In this document: positions 8,335 through 17,381 of the stretch, one piece after another
Layout: every line of letters begins with the position of its first letter
Numbering within the stretch: the stretch's first letter is position 1
Assembly (NCBI GenBank): GCA_017439185.1
Contig: JAFRTM010000009.1
Coordinates: forward strand, 1-40,408
DNA length: 40,408 bases
Direction of reading: 5' to 3'
Origin: Bacteroidales bacterium
GTDB taxonomy: Bacteria; Bacteroidota; Bacteroidia; Bacteroidales; P3
Notes under the pieces: generated by a model
What the model was told of the DNA's origin: nothing
Database searches by the model: none
What the model saw: only the letters and a program-made list of their open reading frames with translations
Program-made: the position numbers and the translations under genes

Positions 8335-8463
8335 AATAATAAATTTTATACAATAAGATAACGGCAAAAGAGAATTATTATTGTAGGAGGAATGGTAAAA
8401 TATGTTAAATTTAGTGGTCAGTGGCCGGCAACTGGACAATGGCAAATTATCACTAAAATTCAC

Positions 8464-8518
8464 TATAGACTTAACATAGAGTTGATACCTAGTTGTATCC
8501 TAGTTGTCAACTAGTTAG
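8464..8518. repeat. 11-bp degenerate tandem repeat array, 5 units
   Basis: Five 11-base units start at 8464, 8475, 8486, 8497 and 8508. The two middle units (TACCTAGTTGT and ATCCTAGTTGT) differ at two positions, and CTAGTT recurs in the fifth. The CCTA core also appears in the arrays at 17981 and 23653 and, as its complement TAGG, in the array at 39495. Confidence 0.75.
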
Positions 8519-8683
8519 CATTTTCCAAAAATAGCCCTCCCGTCAAAAAATCATCAAAAAAAGTCCACTTCTGCAATACCCTTAATAATCAGTTACATAC
8601 CTCAGATTTTAACATTCTATCCCCACAAGTGGCTACTGGATGCTCGAGGTAGTGTACCTTCGGCACACAAATAGAGTGAGACA

Positions 8684-8719
8684 AGTAACCCCACACACCG
8701 ATCGGTGTGTGGGGTTACT
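8684..8719. repeat. Perfect 36-base palindrome
   Basis: The left half reads AGTAACCCCACACACCGA and the right half (8702-8719) is its exact reverse complement, with no loop bases. It can form a very stable RNA hairpin or act as a symmetric DNA site. It lies 48 bases downstream of the speA stop and is flanked by two smaller hairpins. There is no T-run after it in the speA direction, so a simple intrinsic terminator is not certain. Confidence 0.8.
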
Positions 8720-8725
8720 AAGATG

Positions 8726-8742
8726 GTGTGCCTCCGGCACAC
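8726..8742. repeat. Small perfect hairpin next to the 36-base palindrome
   Basis: Arms GTGTGCC and GGCACAC with a TCC loop. A near copy (arms GTGTACC and GGCACAC, loop TTC) lies on the other side of the large palindrome at 8652-8668, so the three hairpins form a symmetric group. Confidence 0.65.
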
Positions 8743-8766
8743 GTGGTTATCTATCAAATCACGTAA

Positions 8767-10167
8767 TCAATATCCGAGAATCTTGAGCATGGATTTGTGG
8801 CTCTGCTCTTTGGCGAAGAGCTTGGTGGTGTAGTCGCCGTTTTCATCGACGTCGATGATTATGTGCTTGGGGGCTGGTATTAGGCAGTGCTGGATGCCTC
8901 CGTAGCCGCCGAGGGACTCCTGGTAGGCGCCGGTGTGGAAGAATCCGATGTAGAGGGGCTCGTCCTTCTGGAGCTTGGGAAGGAATATCGCATTGGCGTG
9001 GGAATCAGCGTTGTAATAGTCTTGCGAGTCGCAGGTAAGTCCGCCGAGGAAGACGCGCTGATACTCGCAGTCCCAGTGGTTGACCGGGAGCATGATGAAG
9101 CGCTGGTTTATGCCCCAAGTGTCTGGCAATGTGGTAATAAACGACGAGTCGATCATATACCAGACCTCGCGGTCGTTCTGGCGCTTCTCGCCGAGGATGG
9201 AGTAGAGTGTGGCGCCGCTCTCGCCTACGGTAAAAGAGCCGAATTCTGTAAAGATGTGAGGCTCCTCGACGCCACGGTTGGCACAGATGTTTTTGATCTG
9301 TGCAAGAATTTCCTCGGCCATATACTCGTAGTCGTAATTGGCTGCCAACGAGGTCTTGGGAGGGAAGCCGCCTCCGATGTTGAGGGAGTCGAGGTCGGGG
9401 CAAACCCGCTTGAGGTCGCAATAGACGTTGAGGCACTTGGCTAGCTCGTTCCAATAGTATGCAGTATCGCGGATGCCCGTGTTGATGAAGAAGTGGAGCA
9501 TTTTGAAAGTAAACTTCGGATTGGATTTGATCTGCTCCTCGTAGAACGAGACTATATCGTTATAGCGGATGCCAAGACGGGAAGTGTAGAAGTCGAACTT
9601 GGGCTCCTCCTCGGCAGCGATCCTTATACCGAGCTTCATCGGAACCGACGGATTCTCAAGCATCTGGTCGAGGGCATAGTACTCGTTCTTGTTGTCGAGG
9701 ATAGGCACTATGTTATGGAATCCGTCGTTGTAGAGTTCCACGATATTTTCAATATACTGAGTCTTCTTGTAGCCGTTGCAGACGATGAACTTGTCTTTGT
9801 CGATAAGTTGCTGAGCGTAAAGCTCCTGGATAAGATTGATATCGAACGCCGATGAGGTCTCGAGGTTGATGTCGTTCTTCAGCGCCTCCTCGAGGACGAA
9901 GGAGAAATGGCTGCTTTTGGTGCAGTAACAGTAGTTGTAAGTGCCGCGGTAGTCGGTCTTGGCGATAGCTACGTTGAACATACGCTTGGCACGCTGGATC
10001 TGGGAACTTATCTTAGGCAGATAGGTAATCTTCAGTGGAGTACCATACTGCTTGATAATCTCCATCAGTGGAATGTTGTGAAAATAGAGTTCCCCGTCTT
10101 CGGTACGAAATTCGTCCTGCGGGAAGTCAAACGTCTGGTCAATTAGATCGTAATACTTGTTTTTCAT
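8767..10167 (-). CDS. speA: Arginine decarboxylase, Bacteroidetes short form
   Basis: A 466-residue PLP-dependent decarboxylase of the alanine-racemase fold (fold III), which converts arginine to agmatine in polyamine synthesis. The PLP lysine is K84 in YCYCTKSSHF; the glycine-rich phosphate-binding stretch is GGGFPP near residue 264; the C-terminal half has CDSQDYY. The length and N-terminal sequence fit the roughly 460-residue enzyme of Bacteroidetes, which is much shorter than E. coli SpeA (about 660). A related decarboxylase (diaminopimelate or carboxynorspermidine) is the main alternative, less likely given the overall resemblance. The gene stands alone with its own promoter and a 60-base leader. 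Confidence 0.85.
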   Translation of the reverse strand: MKNKYYDLIDQTFDFPQDEFRTEDGELYFHNIPLMEIIKQYGTPLKITYLPKISSQIQRAKRMFNVAIAKTDYRGTYNYCYCTKSSHFSFVLEEALKNDINLETSSAFDINLIQELYAQQLIDKDKFIVCNGYKKTQYIENIVELYNDGFHNIVPILDNKNEYYALDQMLENPSVPMKLGIRIAAEEEPKFDFYTSRLGIRYNDIVSFYEEQIKSNPKFTFKMLHFFINTGIRDTAYYWNELAKCLNVYCDLKRVCPDLDSLNIGGGFPPKTSLAANYDYEYMAEEILAQIKNICANRGVEEPHIFTEFGSFTVGESGATLYSILGEKRQNDREVWYMIDSSFITTLPDTWGINQRFIMLPVNHWDCEYQRVFLGGLTCDSQDYYNADSHANAIFLPKLQKDEPLYIGFFHTGAYQESLGGYGGIQHCLIPAPKHIIIDVDENGDYTTKLFAKEQSHKSMLKILGY

Positions 10168-10230
10168 TTCTCCAATCCAATTAAGTTAGTTTATATTTTT
10201 TTATACAATCCGACTTAGTTAAATCGGTTG

Positions 10231-10260
10231 CAAAGATACAACTTTTTTGTATTAAATCAA
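10231..10260 (-). promoter_or_regulatory. Bacteroidetes-type promoter for speA
   Basis: On the minus strand TTG (10258-10260) is followed after 19 bases by TATCTTTG (10231-10238), a full match to the Bacteroidetes consensus. The transcript would have a leader of about 60 bases, in which a short hairpin can form (CCGA and TCGG arms around 10210-10228). Confidence 0.75.
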
Positions 10261-10301
10261 CAAATTTTATTGCACTTTTTTGAAAACATTTTACCAAGCG
10301 G

Positions 10302-10338
10302 ACAAGAAAAAGAATAGACTTCCGCAATACAGAAGCCT
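10302..10338 (-). terminator. Candidate intrinsic terminator after the C25 protease gene
   Basis: On the minus strand a 7-bp stem (AGGCTTC with GAAGTCT, one G-U pair) at 10316-10338 is followed by a T-rich run (ATTCTTTTTCTT). It lies 27 bases beyond the stop of the protease gene, which fits transcript ending. Confidence 0.5.
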
Positions 10339-10364
10339 ATTTATCAATTAATTAACTTACAACC

Positions 10365-12725
10365 TTACTCTTTCACAACCGTACGAACAACCTGAGAATC
10401 CGAGTCGCTCACTTTCACATAATAGACACCTTTTGCCAGTGCCGAAATATTCAAATCGGCAACATCTGAATCAATTTTCTTGGTAATTACCACACGTCCC
10501 ATCATGTCAAACACCGTGATTTCAGCACCCGCCTTAGCCGTCACGACGACACGGTCGGTGGCCGGGTTGGGATAGAGGGACACCTTGGAATCGTCGGCAC
10601 CGGATATCGAAGCCGGCCAGATGTCGAGCCTCAGGAAGGCGGGCTTGTAGTTCTGAGCCGTAGCGGCCAGTTCGTAAGCGCCCACCTCGGTCGGAGCGGT
10701 AATGTTAAGCATGGCGTGGCCCGAAGCGTCGGCGTATGCTGCGCCCAAGAGGTTGCGGTTGGGGTCGGTGATGGCCACGTATGAGAACGGAGCCGCGTTG
10801 ACGCTGACCGATGTGGCTCCATAGCAGAAGCCCGACTGGGAGAGTGTCATGTCGTTGGCCTGGGTAAGCCACGGCATCAGAGACGGATCGCCGAAGGTGT
10901 GGTAGATCTGCCAATAGTAGGCCTTCGACGAGGCCGCAGCCGACGAGTTCTGCACCGCCATATTGCCTTCCATCATCATAGCGCCCATGGAGGTAGCCCA
11001 GTTGTCGAACGCCTCGTCGTGGGTGTGGAACAGATGGTCGTACATGCCCATCTTATCGGCCATATAGACATGGTTCATGGAGCCGCTGATTGACGAACGG
11101 ATACCGACAGCCCAATAGAAATCCTCGTCCCAGTAGGTGGAGTTGCTGCCTCCGATATAGGCTACCGCACCGGCATTGTCGCCTTTGCGGAGCAGAGCCT
11201 CGGCGAAACATGTGGATTCGTCAAACTTGCCTGTCAGGCAGCAGTTGCCGATCATTATGCCGCATTTGTTGTTGTTGGTCATCTGGTTCACCTGCGAGTT
11301 GGTGAGTTCCGGGGAATGCCAGCGGTCGTTGTCGCCATGTGCCGAGTAGTTGATCCAGCCGGCACCTTGGTTATAGACGTTGCGGATGGTGGCAGCCATA
11401 GAGGTGGCGTTGGTGGCAACGGTCACATTGGTGGCGTTGGGATTGATTCCCGTGTTGTTCTTGTAATAGTTTACCGTGGTATAGCCGTAGTCGCCATTGA
11501 CATAGAACTTGGCGGCATAGTCCATAGCCGGGTCTGCATGGGTGTAGCCGTGGTCGCCCGCAGAGCCTCCGTCGATGCCTGCCACAAGGACTGCCCTGTC
11601 AAGGAACGACGGATCCGGGAACGTATATTGCTCATACATAAGGGTCTTGGACAGCTGAGGAGTCAACTGAGCCAGCGTCTGGGCTGAGAAGCGGCCATAG
11701 TAGCAGTCGGGGAGGTTGTCGCCGTCGGTCCAGCTGGCGTAATCCAAATCGGAAGCATGGGACGAAGCCCACCAGCCCGAACCTTCGGTATAGGTCTTGG
11801 CCGGCATCTGGGCGACATCGCCGACAAGGAGGATGAACGTAGGCGCCGGCTTGTCGGCTGTGGCATTGGTATATTGACTCTTGGTGTAAGCCGTCAAACT
11901 TGTGAGGTTGGTGCCGACGCCCTCGTCGCCAGTATAAGCCACGTCGACCATATATCCGATACGCCTCTTCCAGTTCACGAACTCGTCAAGAGCTCCGCGG
12001 AACATGGAATTTGCCAGGATAAGAAGACGGATGGGAGCCGTGGTACGGACCGCTTTGGGGCCGTTCAGCTGGTTGATGGTCTTGCCGGAAGCAAAGGCGG
12101 GAGAATAGTAAAGTTCCTTCATCGCCTGAGTGCCAGCTACATCAGCTTCGGTATAGATGATTTCCGCCTCCACGTGGTTATATATCCTCACCCTGCCCGT
12201 TACGGGGTTGTAGTTTACAGGGTAGAACACCACCTCGGCCAGGTTGCGGTCACGGGCAATACCGATTGCCGTCACCTCCACTATATCGTTCACCGCAAAG
12301 GCATTGGTCGTATAGACCGCCTCGTTCTTCTCCACTCCACCGCGGTTACGACTTGCCGTCTTGCACACAGACGGCTGGAGAGGAGCCACAGCATGGGTCA
12401 AACTCAGCTCCGAGGCGTCGAACTCTTCATAATCTGCATCCAGGATGCGGACACTCATACCTTTGCACAACGGAATCTCCGCCAGATTGCGCAATGCCGG
12501 CAGGCAGGGGCTGCCGATTGCCGACGTGTGGTCAAAGTCGGCAAACTCGATTGTACTATAGGTGGTGCCACCTATAACAGTTTCACCCACCATAGGAGCC
12601 TGCCCCGTGGTGAAGGTAAGTTTCAGACGGTAGTAGTCCGACTGGTTGACCGTGCAGTGTTTCTGGGCCATAAGCGATACCGAGCACAAAACTGCGGCTA
12701 TCGCAAACAAGAATAGTTTTTTCAT
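10365..12725 (-). CDS. Gingipain-like C25 cysteine protease with type IX secretion tail
   Basis: A 786-residue secreted protease. Residues 1-21 are a signal peptide. Residues about 22-225 look like a pro-domain. The catalytic domain (about 230-620) has the C25 His in SAHGDNDRW (His463) and Cys in NCCLTGKFD followed by CFAEALL (Cys496 aligns with the gingipain nucleophile). An Ig-like stretch follows (about 625-705), and residues 714-786 form a type A sorting domain (SLYPNPATDR at the start, a KGVYYVKV strand near the end), which sends proteins through the type IX system across the outer membrane. The window holds no Por secretion genes, so they must be elsewhere. The gene starts 39 bases after the pseudouridine synthase stop; no clear promoter is seen in that gap. 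Confidence 0.92.
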   Translation of the reverse strand: MKKLFLFAIAAVLCSVSLMAQKHCTVNQSDYYRLKLTFTTGQAPMVGETVIGGTTYSTIEFADFDHTSAIGSPCLPALRNLAEIPLCKGMSVRILDADYEEFDASELSLTHAVAPLQPSVCKTASRNRGGVEKNEAVYTTNAFAVNDIVEVTAIGIARDRNLAEVVFYPVNYNPVTGRVRIYNHVEAEIIYTEADVAGTQAMKELYYSPAFASGKTINQLNGPKAVRTTAPIRLLILANSMFRGALDEFVNWKRRIGYMVDVAYTGDEGVGTNLTSLTAYTKSQYTNATADKPAPTFILLVGDVAQMPAKTYTEGSGWWASSHASDLDYASWTDGDNLPDCYYGRFSAQTLAQLTPQLSKTLMYEQYTFPDPSFLDRAVLVAGIDGGSAGDHGYTHADPAMDYAAKFYVNGDYGYTTVNYYKNNTGINPNATNVTVATNATSMAATIRNVYNQGAGWINYSAHGDNDRWHSPELTNSQVNQMTNNNKCGIMIGNCCLTGKFDESTCFAEALLRKGDNAGAVAYIGGSNSTYWDEDFYWAVGIRSSISGSMNHVYMADKMGMYDHLFHTHDEAFDNWATSMGAMMMEGNMAVQNSSAAASSKAYYWQIYHTFGDPSLMPWLTQANDMTLSQSGFCYGATSVSVNAAPFSYVAITDPNRNLLGAAYADASGHAMLNITAPTEVGAYELAATAQNYKPAFLRLDIWPASISGADDSKVSLYPNPATDRVVVTAKAGAEITVFDMMGRVVITKKIDSDVADLNISALAKGVYYVKVSDSDSQVVRTVVKE

Positions 12726-12764
12726 ATTATTAAATTTATTATTTACTTATTATATATAGATACA

Positions 12765-13454
12765 TTAATTATTATTTATGGGTTCAAACTCTATGTTCCA
12801 CGGCGCAGGTGCCTCAAACATCACATCGGTCTTCTTCACCGGATGCACAAAGGCCACTCTCCGGGCATGCAACGATATGCTTCCGTCGGGGTTTGAGCGC
12901 TCGGCGCCATATTTCAGGTCTCCTTTTATCGGGCATCCTGCATGGGCCAACTGGCAACGTATCTGATGATGACGGCCGGTGTGGAGGTCAACTTCGATAA
13001 GATAATACCCACCCGTCGAACGCCCCAGGACCTTGTAAGCCAACTCCGCCTCTTTGGCTCCCGGACGGCTGTGGCCTTTCGTTACATAACTCTTGTTCCG
13101 CTCCTCATTCCTTATAAGCCAGTCATTTAGCAACCCTTCATCGGCATCGGGCCTACTTTTGCTCACCGCCCAATAGGTCTTCCTTATCTCACGTTGCTTT
13201 ATCATCTCGTTGAGGCGCACCAAGGCTTTCGACGTCTTGGCAAAGACCACCACGCCACTCACCGGCCGGTCGAGCCTATGGACCACTCCGCAGAAAACAT
13301 TGCCCGGCTTGTTGTATCTCTCTTTCAGATAGTCCTTGATGTCCTCGACCAGGCACGGATCTCCCGTCTTGTCGCCCTGCACAAGCTGGCCCGCCTGCTT
13401 GTTCAGCACAATCAGGTGGTTGTCTTCGTATATTATCTGGTCGGCGGTCATCAT
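12765..13454 (-). CDS. RluA-family RNA pseudouridine synthase
   Basis: A 229-residue enzyme that turns uridine into pseudouridine in rRNA or tRNA. The catalytic motif HRLDRPVSG is at 59-67, with Asp62 as the catalytic aspartate. It is a single catalytic domain without an S4 RNA-binding domain, as in RluA or TruC-type proteins, so the RNA target cannot be assigned. Two ATG codons in a row open the frame. It begins 3 bases after the cdsA stop and closes the rsfS-ftsH-cdsA cluster. Confidence 0.9.
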   Translation of the reverse strand: MMTADQIIYEDNHLIVLNKQAGQLVQGDKTGDPCLVEDIKDYLKERYNKPGNVFCGVVHRLDRPVSGVVVFAKTSKALVRLNEMIKQREIRKTYWAVSKSRPDADEGLLNDWLIRNEERNKSYVTKGHSRPGAKEAELAYKVLGRSTGGYYLIEVDLHTGRHHQIRCQLAHAGCPIKGDLKYGAERSNPDGSISLHARRVAFVHPVKKTDVMFEAPAPWNIEFEPINNN

Positions 13455-13457
13455 GTT

Positions 13458-14333
13458 CTATAATCCAAATATAAATAACAATACCAACACAAACGGCGTC
13501 AGTATCAGCAGGCTGTCGAAACGGTCGAGGAAGCCGCCGTGACCGGGCATGATCCAGCCCGAGTCCTTGACTCCCACGTGGCGCTTAAGCATCGACTCCA
13601 CCAGGTCGCCCAACGTGCCTATCACTCCACACACAAGACCCAGCAAAGCTCCCTGCCACCAATGCAGGCTGATATATGATTTTGTGAACGATATCTGCCA
13701 TATATAGCAGGCCAAGGCACCAGCCACCATCGCCAGCATCACTCCTATCGCTGTCCCTTCCCACGTCTTGCCTGGCGAGTGGCGCTCCCACATCTTATGC
13801 TTTCCCAACAAGGAGCCTCCCATATAGGCACACGCATCGTTGATCCATACCAAAGCCACCACCAGCATAAGTATATCGGGATTATGGCCCTGCATCAATC
13901 CCATTATTCCCAGCGGCAGGCCGACATAGAAAACCGACACTATGGTATGTCCGACGTCGCCGAAGGGATGGTCGCTCCTGCCCCAAAGCTTGATTATTGC
14001 AGCCACGGGGAATATAAGCATCAACATTACAACCGGAACTACCAAGGCAAGGAACGCAAACGGTGCAAGCGCATAACAGCTATGCAGCGAACATCCGAAC
14101 ATCACCACGGCTATCGTCGCCAGATAACCCAGCCACTCTATCGGCTTGGCCCCCAACTTCTTCACCATCCTGAAATACTCGAACGTACAACCAACCGCCA
14201 CAAACAGCAGAAATGCCAGGAATATCAGCCTGCCGGCGAGGTCGTTGTTCAGCAATACGCCGCTGTACATTGCCCCTACGAACAATGCCACGTAGGCCAT
14301 TGCGCTGGCTGTGCGTATCCAGAATTTCTTCAT
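13458..14333 (-). CDS. cdsA: Phosphatidate cytidylyltransferase CdsA
   Basis: Makes CDP-diacylglycerol from phosphatidic acid and CTP, the branch point of phospholipid synthesis. It supplies the substrate of PssA, which is encoded 11 kb away in this window. At 291 residues it is multi-pass, with about eight hydrophobic segments. The family signature is complete at 247-273: S247-x2-K-R, then K-D, PGHGG and D-R-F-D273. The start lies 2 bases after the ftsH stop and the stop lies 3 bases before the pseudouridine synthase start, so all three are surely co-transcribed. The ftsH-cdsA pairing is typical of Bacteroidetes. Confidence 0.96.
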   Translation of the reverse strand: MKKFWIRTASAMAYVALFVGAMYSGVLLNNDLAGRLIFLAFLLFVAVGCTFEYFRMVKKLGAKPIEWLGYLATIAVVMFGCSLHSCYALAPFAFLALVVPVVMLMLIFPVAAIIKLWGRSDHPFGDVGHTIVSVFYVGLPLGIMGLMQGHNPDILMLVVALVWINDACAYMGGSLLGKHKMWERHSPGKTWEGTAIGVMLAMVAGALACYIWQISFTKSYISLHWWQGALLGLVCGVIGTLGDLVESMLKRHVGVKDSGWIMPGHGGFLDRFDSLLILTPFVLVLLFIFGL

Positions 14334-14335
14334 TG

Positions 14336-16438
14336 CTACGATGTTTGAGTGTCATCGGAAGACTCCGGCAACTCGGAATCCTCGGCAGTTTCGGGTATTT
14401 CCGTTGTTGGAGTGTCCTCTGTCTGTTTTTGTTCTTCTATCTGTTTCTGCTCTTCTTCCCACGGGCGCGGACCGTAGATGCGCTCCAGGTCTTCGCGGAA
14501 CAGCACCTCTTTCTCGAACAACTGACCTGCCAGCTCGTCGAGTTGGCCGCGATGTTCGGTGAGGAGGGTGCGGGCACGGCTGTAAGCCTCCTCCACTATC
14601 CGTTTCACCTCGGCGTCTATCTTCTCGGCGGTCTTCTCGCTGAACGGCTTGGTGAAGTTGAAATCGCTCTGACCGGTGGAGTCGTAGTAGCTGATATTTC
14701 CGATCTCCGGACTCATGCCGTAATACACCACCAGCGACTGGGCCATCTTGGTGGCGCGCTCCATGTCGTTGAGGGCTCCGGTGCTTATCTTGCCGAAGAC
14801 CACCTCCTCCGACGCCCTGCCTGCCATCAGCGACACTATCTCGTCAAACATCTGCTCGTAAGTGGTGATCTGGCGTTCTTCGGGCAGATACCACGCTGCG
14901 CCAAGTGCTCTGCCGCGCGGCACTATGGTCACCTTCACCAGCGGCGACGCCCACCGCAGCAACCAGCTCACCGACGCATGGCCCGACTCGTGGTAGGCTA
15001 TGGTCTTCTTTTCCTCGTCGGTCAGTATCTTGGTGCGTTTCTCCAAACCTCCGACGATTCTGTCTACTGCGTCGAGGAAGTCCTGCTTCTCTATCAGTTT
15101 CTTGTTTTTACGGGCGGCACACAAAGCCGCCTCGTTACACACATTGGCTATATCGGCACCCGAGAATCCCGGTGTCTGCTTGGCGAGGAATTCTCTGTCC
15201 ACATATCCTTCGGCCTCTTTGTCGGTGCACACTTTCAGTCCTCTCATGTGGACCTCGAAGATGGCTTTGCGCTCTTCGATGTCGGGCAGTTCCACATATA
15301 TCTGACGGTCGAATCGTCCGGCACGCAGCAGTGCCTTGTCCAGCACGTCGGCACGGTTGGTGGCAGCCAGCACTATCACGTTGGTACCTGAGGAGAAGCC
15401 GTCCATCTCGGTCAACAGCTGGTTGAGGGTATTCTCTCGCTCGTCGTTGGCGTTGCTCAGTCCGCTGCGTCCACGGGCGCGTCCCACGGCGTCGATCTCG
15501 TCGATGAACACTATACAGGGGGCTTTCTTCTTAGCCTCTTCGAAAAGGTCTCTAACCCTCGAAGCTCCCACTCCCACGAACATCTCCACGAAGTCGGAAC
15601 CCGACATCGAGAAGAACGGCACATGGGCCTCGCCGGCCACGGCTTTGGCGAGCAACGTCTTTCCCGTGCCCGGAGGGCCTACCAGCAGCACGCCTTTTGG
15701 AATCTTGCCGCCCAGGTCGGTATAGCGCTTGGGATTCTTCAGGAAGTCCACCACCTCTACCACCTCTTCTTTGGCTCCAGCCAAACCGGCCACGTCTTTG
15801 AACGTCACGTTGGGCTGGTTCTTGTCGTCGTACATCTTGGCCTTGGACTTGCCAACGCCGAAGATGCTACCACCTCCGCCGCCACCCATCTGGCGTGCCG
15901 CCATCCTGCTCATCAGTATCCAGAACACCACCAGCAGCAGTATCGGCCACGCAAATCCCAGTATCTGTTTCCACGTCCCGTTGTTGCGTGTCACGTTCTC
16001 GAAACTTCCCAGATAGCTCTCGCCAGTCTTTTCCTTCAACTCGTTCAGCTGACGGTCAAAATGGTCCAGATCTCCTATCTTGTATTTGTAGTAAACCTTC
16101 TCGTTCACTTTCTCCTTCACCTTGCCGGGTGTGTTCTTACCGAAAAGGTCAGCGTATTCCTGCTTCCCGCTGGCCTCTTTCTTTATGTACACCTCGGCGT
16201 ATTCCTTGTTTACCACCTGTATCTTCTCATAATCCTTGCTCAACAGTATCGCCTCCAGCTTATCCCACGAGATATCTGTCGAGAAGGTCCTGTCGTTTGC
16301 GGTAAACAGCGACACTCCGAGTATCACTGCCACCACCGCGTACACCACATACAGCACAATGCTCTTGGTGCTTTTCTTCGGACCGTCGCCTTTAGGCGTA
16401 CCGTTCTTGTTTTCCATATTTTTCTCTTTTTCGTCCAT
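14336..16438 (-). CDS. ftsH: ATP-dependent zinc metalloprotease FtsH
   Basis: A 700-residue membrane-anchored AAA+ protease that degrades misfolded membrane proteins and some regulators. Two membrane segments (about 27-46 and 159-177) bracket a periplasmic domain. The AAA domain has Walker A GPPGTGKT (254-261) and Walker [10 protein letters not shown] (about 308-316), with the second region of homology around [18 protein letters not shown]. The protease zinc site is HESGH at 483-487. The C-terminal tail is acidic and low in complexity (Glu, Gln, Thr, Ser). The ATG at 16438 is preceded on the minus strand by a GGGGAAG-like ribosome site; an ATG seven codons later is possible but less well placed. 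It follows rsfS by 24 bases. Confidence 0.97.
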   Translation of the reverse strand: MDEKEKNMENKNGTPKGDGPKKSTKSIVLYVVYAVVAVILGVSLFTANDRTFSTDISWDKLEAILLSKDYEKIQVVNKEYAEVYIKKEASGKQEYADLFGKNTPGKVKEKVNEKVYYKYKIGDLDHFDRQLNELKEKTGESYLGSFENVTRNNGTWKQILGFAWPILLLVVFWILMSRMAARQMGGGGGGSIFGVGKSKAKMYDDKNQPNVTFKDVAGLAGAKEEVVEVVDFLKNPKRYTDLGGKIPKGVLLVGPPGTGKTLLAKAVAGEAHVPFFSMSGSDFVEMFVGVGASRVRDLFEEAKKKAPCIVFIDEIDAVGRARGRSGLSNANDERENTLNQLLTEMDGFSSGTNVIVLAATNRADVLDKALLRAGRFDRQIYVELPDIEERKAIFEVHMRGLKVCTDKEAEGYVDREFLAKQTPGFSGADIANVCNEAALCAARKNKKLIEKQDFLDAVDRIVGGLEKRTKILTDEEKKTIAYHESGHASVSWLLRWASPLVKVTIVPRGRALGAAWYLPEERQITTYEQMFDEIVSLMAGRASEEVVFGKISTGALNDMERATKMAQSLVVYYGMSPEIGNISYYDSTGQSDFNFTKPFSEKTAEKIDAEVKRIVEEAYSRARTLLTEHRGQLDELAGQLFEKEVLFREDLERIYGPRPWEEEQKQIEEQKQTEDTPTTEIPETAEDSELPESSDDTQTS

Positions 16439-16462
16439 TGTAATCTTCCCCTGGTTATTTTA

Positions 16463-16843
16463 TCATTTCTTCTCTCCAAATTCCACACGTTTGCCGTCGG
16501 CCCAGAGCTCGTCGAGCCGGTAATATTCCCGCTTGTCTTTCTGGAACACATGCACCACCACGTCGAAATAGTCCAGCAGAACCCATTCGGCATTGTCGTA
16601 TCCCTCCACCTTCTTCGGCATCTCACCCGTCGCCTTCTTCACCACCTCGTACACCGCGTCCGCCAAAGCCGACACGTGCGACGGCACATTTCCCGACGCT
16701 ATCACAAACCACTGCGCCGGCGCCGTCGTGATCTCCCTCAAATCCAGCAACACCACATTCTCGCCTTTCTTCTCGTCGATCGCCTGCGCTGCCAGTCGCG
16801 CCACCACCTCCGCCGCACTCTTGTTCATTTTCTTCGTTTCCAT
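16463..16843 (-). CDS. rsfS: Ribosomal silencing factor RsfS (Iojap/YbeB)
   Basis: A 126-residue protein that binds large-subunit protein L14 and keeps ribosome subunits apart when nutrients are short. The family pattern is clear: VVLLDLREI at about 28-36, then WFVIASGNVPSHVSALAD and a C-terminal WVLLDYFDVVVHVF. The length is normal. It is the first gene of the rsfS-ftsH-cdsA-rlu cluster. The ATG at 16843 is followed by a short Lys-rich start. The leader upstream runs into an 11-bp repeat array rather than a recognisable promoter; a poor -7 match (TAATGTTTG, one base too long) is at 16870-16878. Confidence 0.95.
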   Translation of the reverse strand: METKKMNKSAAEVVARLAAQAIDEKKGENVVLLDLREITTAPAQWFVIASGNVPSHVSALADAVYEVVKKATGEMPKKVEGYDNAEWVLLDYFDVVVHVFQKDKREYYRLDELWADGKRVEFGEKK

Positions 16844-16874
16844 ATTTTTTTTATCTTTTTATCTTCGTTGCAAA

Positions 16875-16929
16875 CATTAATCAACCATTAACCAAATATT
16901 AACCAACCTTTAATCAAATATTAATCCAC
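16875..16929. repeat. 11-bp degenerate tandem repeat array, 5 units
   Basis: Five 11-base units start at 16875, 16886, 16897, 16908 and 16919, for example CATTAACCAAA and TATTAACCAAC. Each carries TTAA at its third base (16877, 16888, 16899, 16910, 16921), so the stops in TTAA fall in all frames of both strands. Read on the minus strand the units (TTGATTAATG, TTTGGTTAATG) match the style of the arrays at 275 and 39495. The array fills the gap between tsaE and rsfS, the border of two likely transcripts. Confidence 0.8.
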
Positions 16930-16934
16930 CCCTG

Positions 16935-17375
16935 TCATAATTTCACCAGCCACGACTCCAAAAACCGTTCCCCGTTCTCCTCCCTCAATTCCACCCTCAC
17001 ATACCTCTCCGGCAGCAGCCCCTCCACCTTCTCCGTCCACTCCGTAAAGCAATACTCGCCCGAGTAGAAATACTCCTCATAACCGATATCGTATGCCTCC
17101 TCCTCGTTCTTCAGCCGGTAAAAATCAAAATGATATATCGGCCGTCCCTCTCCCGTGGCATACTCGTTCACTATCGCAAACGTAGGACTGCACACCACAT
17201 CCTCCGAACCCAACTCCTCGCACATCTCCTTTATCAGCGTCGTCTTCCCCACTCCCATCTTGCCGAAGAACGCAAAGAAACGCTCCTCGCCATAACTGCA
17301 CAGCAACTCCCGGGCCACCTCCCTCAATTCCTCCAGATGCCCGATTCTTGCACTATATGTCTTCTCTTCAGTCAT
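16935..17375 (-). CDS. tsaE: tRNA threonylcarbamoyladenosine ATPase TsaE
   Basis: A 146-residue P-loop ATPase that works with TsaB and TsaD to make t6A at position 37 of ANN-reading tRNAs. The Walker A motif GKMGVGKT is at 38-45, and the family-typical SPTFAIVNEY and YHFDFYRL stretches follow. The length is usual. It begins 6 bases after the DUF4293 stop and ends the minus-strand cluster. Its stop lies 6 bases from an 11-bp repeat array. Confidence 0.95.
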   Translation of the reverse strand: MTEEKTYSARIGHLEELREVARELLCSYGEERFFAFFGKMGVGKTTLIKEMCEELGSEDVVCSPTFAIVNEYATGEGRPIYHFDFYRLKNEEEAYDIGYEEYFYSGEYCFTEWTEKVEGLLPERYVRVELREENGERFLESWLVKL

Positions 17376-17381
17376 TTTCCT

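Larger units (their letters stand above)
8335..8766. other. Intergenic region with an 11-bp array and hairpins
   Basis: No gene is visible between arginine decarboxylase and the lipoprotein. From left to right there is an imperfect palindrome at 8419-8434 (one mismatched pair, CAGTGGCC/GGCAACTG; a possible operator), an 11-bp repeat array (8464-8518), then three hairpins in a row: 8652-8668 (imperfect), 8684-8719 (perfect) and 8726-8742 (perfect). The hairpins lie downstream of speA and are candidates for ending its transcript, but none is followed by a clear T-run in that direction. Confidence 0.6.

Noticed and set aside
8335-8463. Longer start for the lipoprotein gene
   Set aside because: The extra 43 residues would bury the lipoprotein signal peptide; the ATG at 8334 restores it.
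14213-15391. Plus-strand frame of 392 codons opposite ftsH
   Set aside because: It is antisense to conserved ftsH motifs, with no signal or domain of its own.
15623-16891. Long open frame on the plus strand opposite ftsH and rsfS (422 codons)
   Set aside because: It lies antisense to ftsH and rsfS, is rich in His, Leu and Arg as expected from a shadow frame, and shows no family motif or ribosome site.
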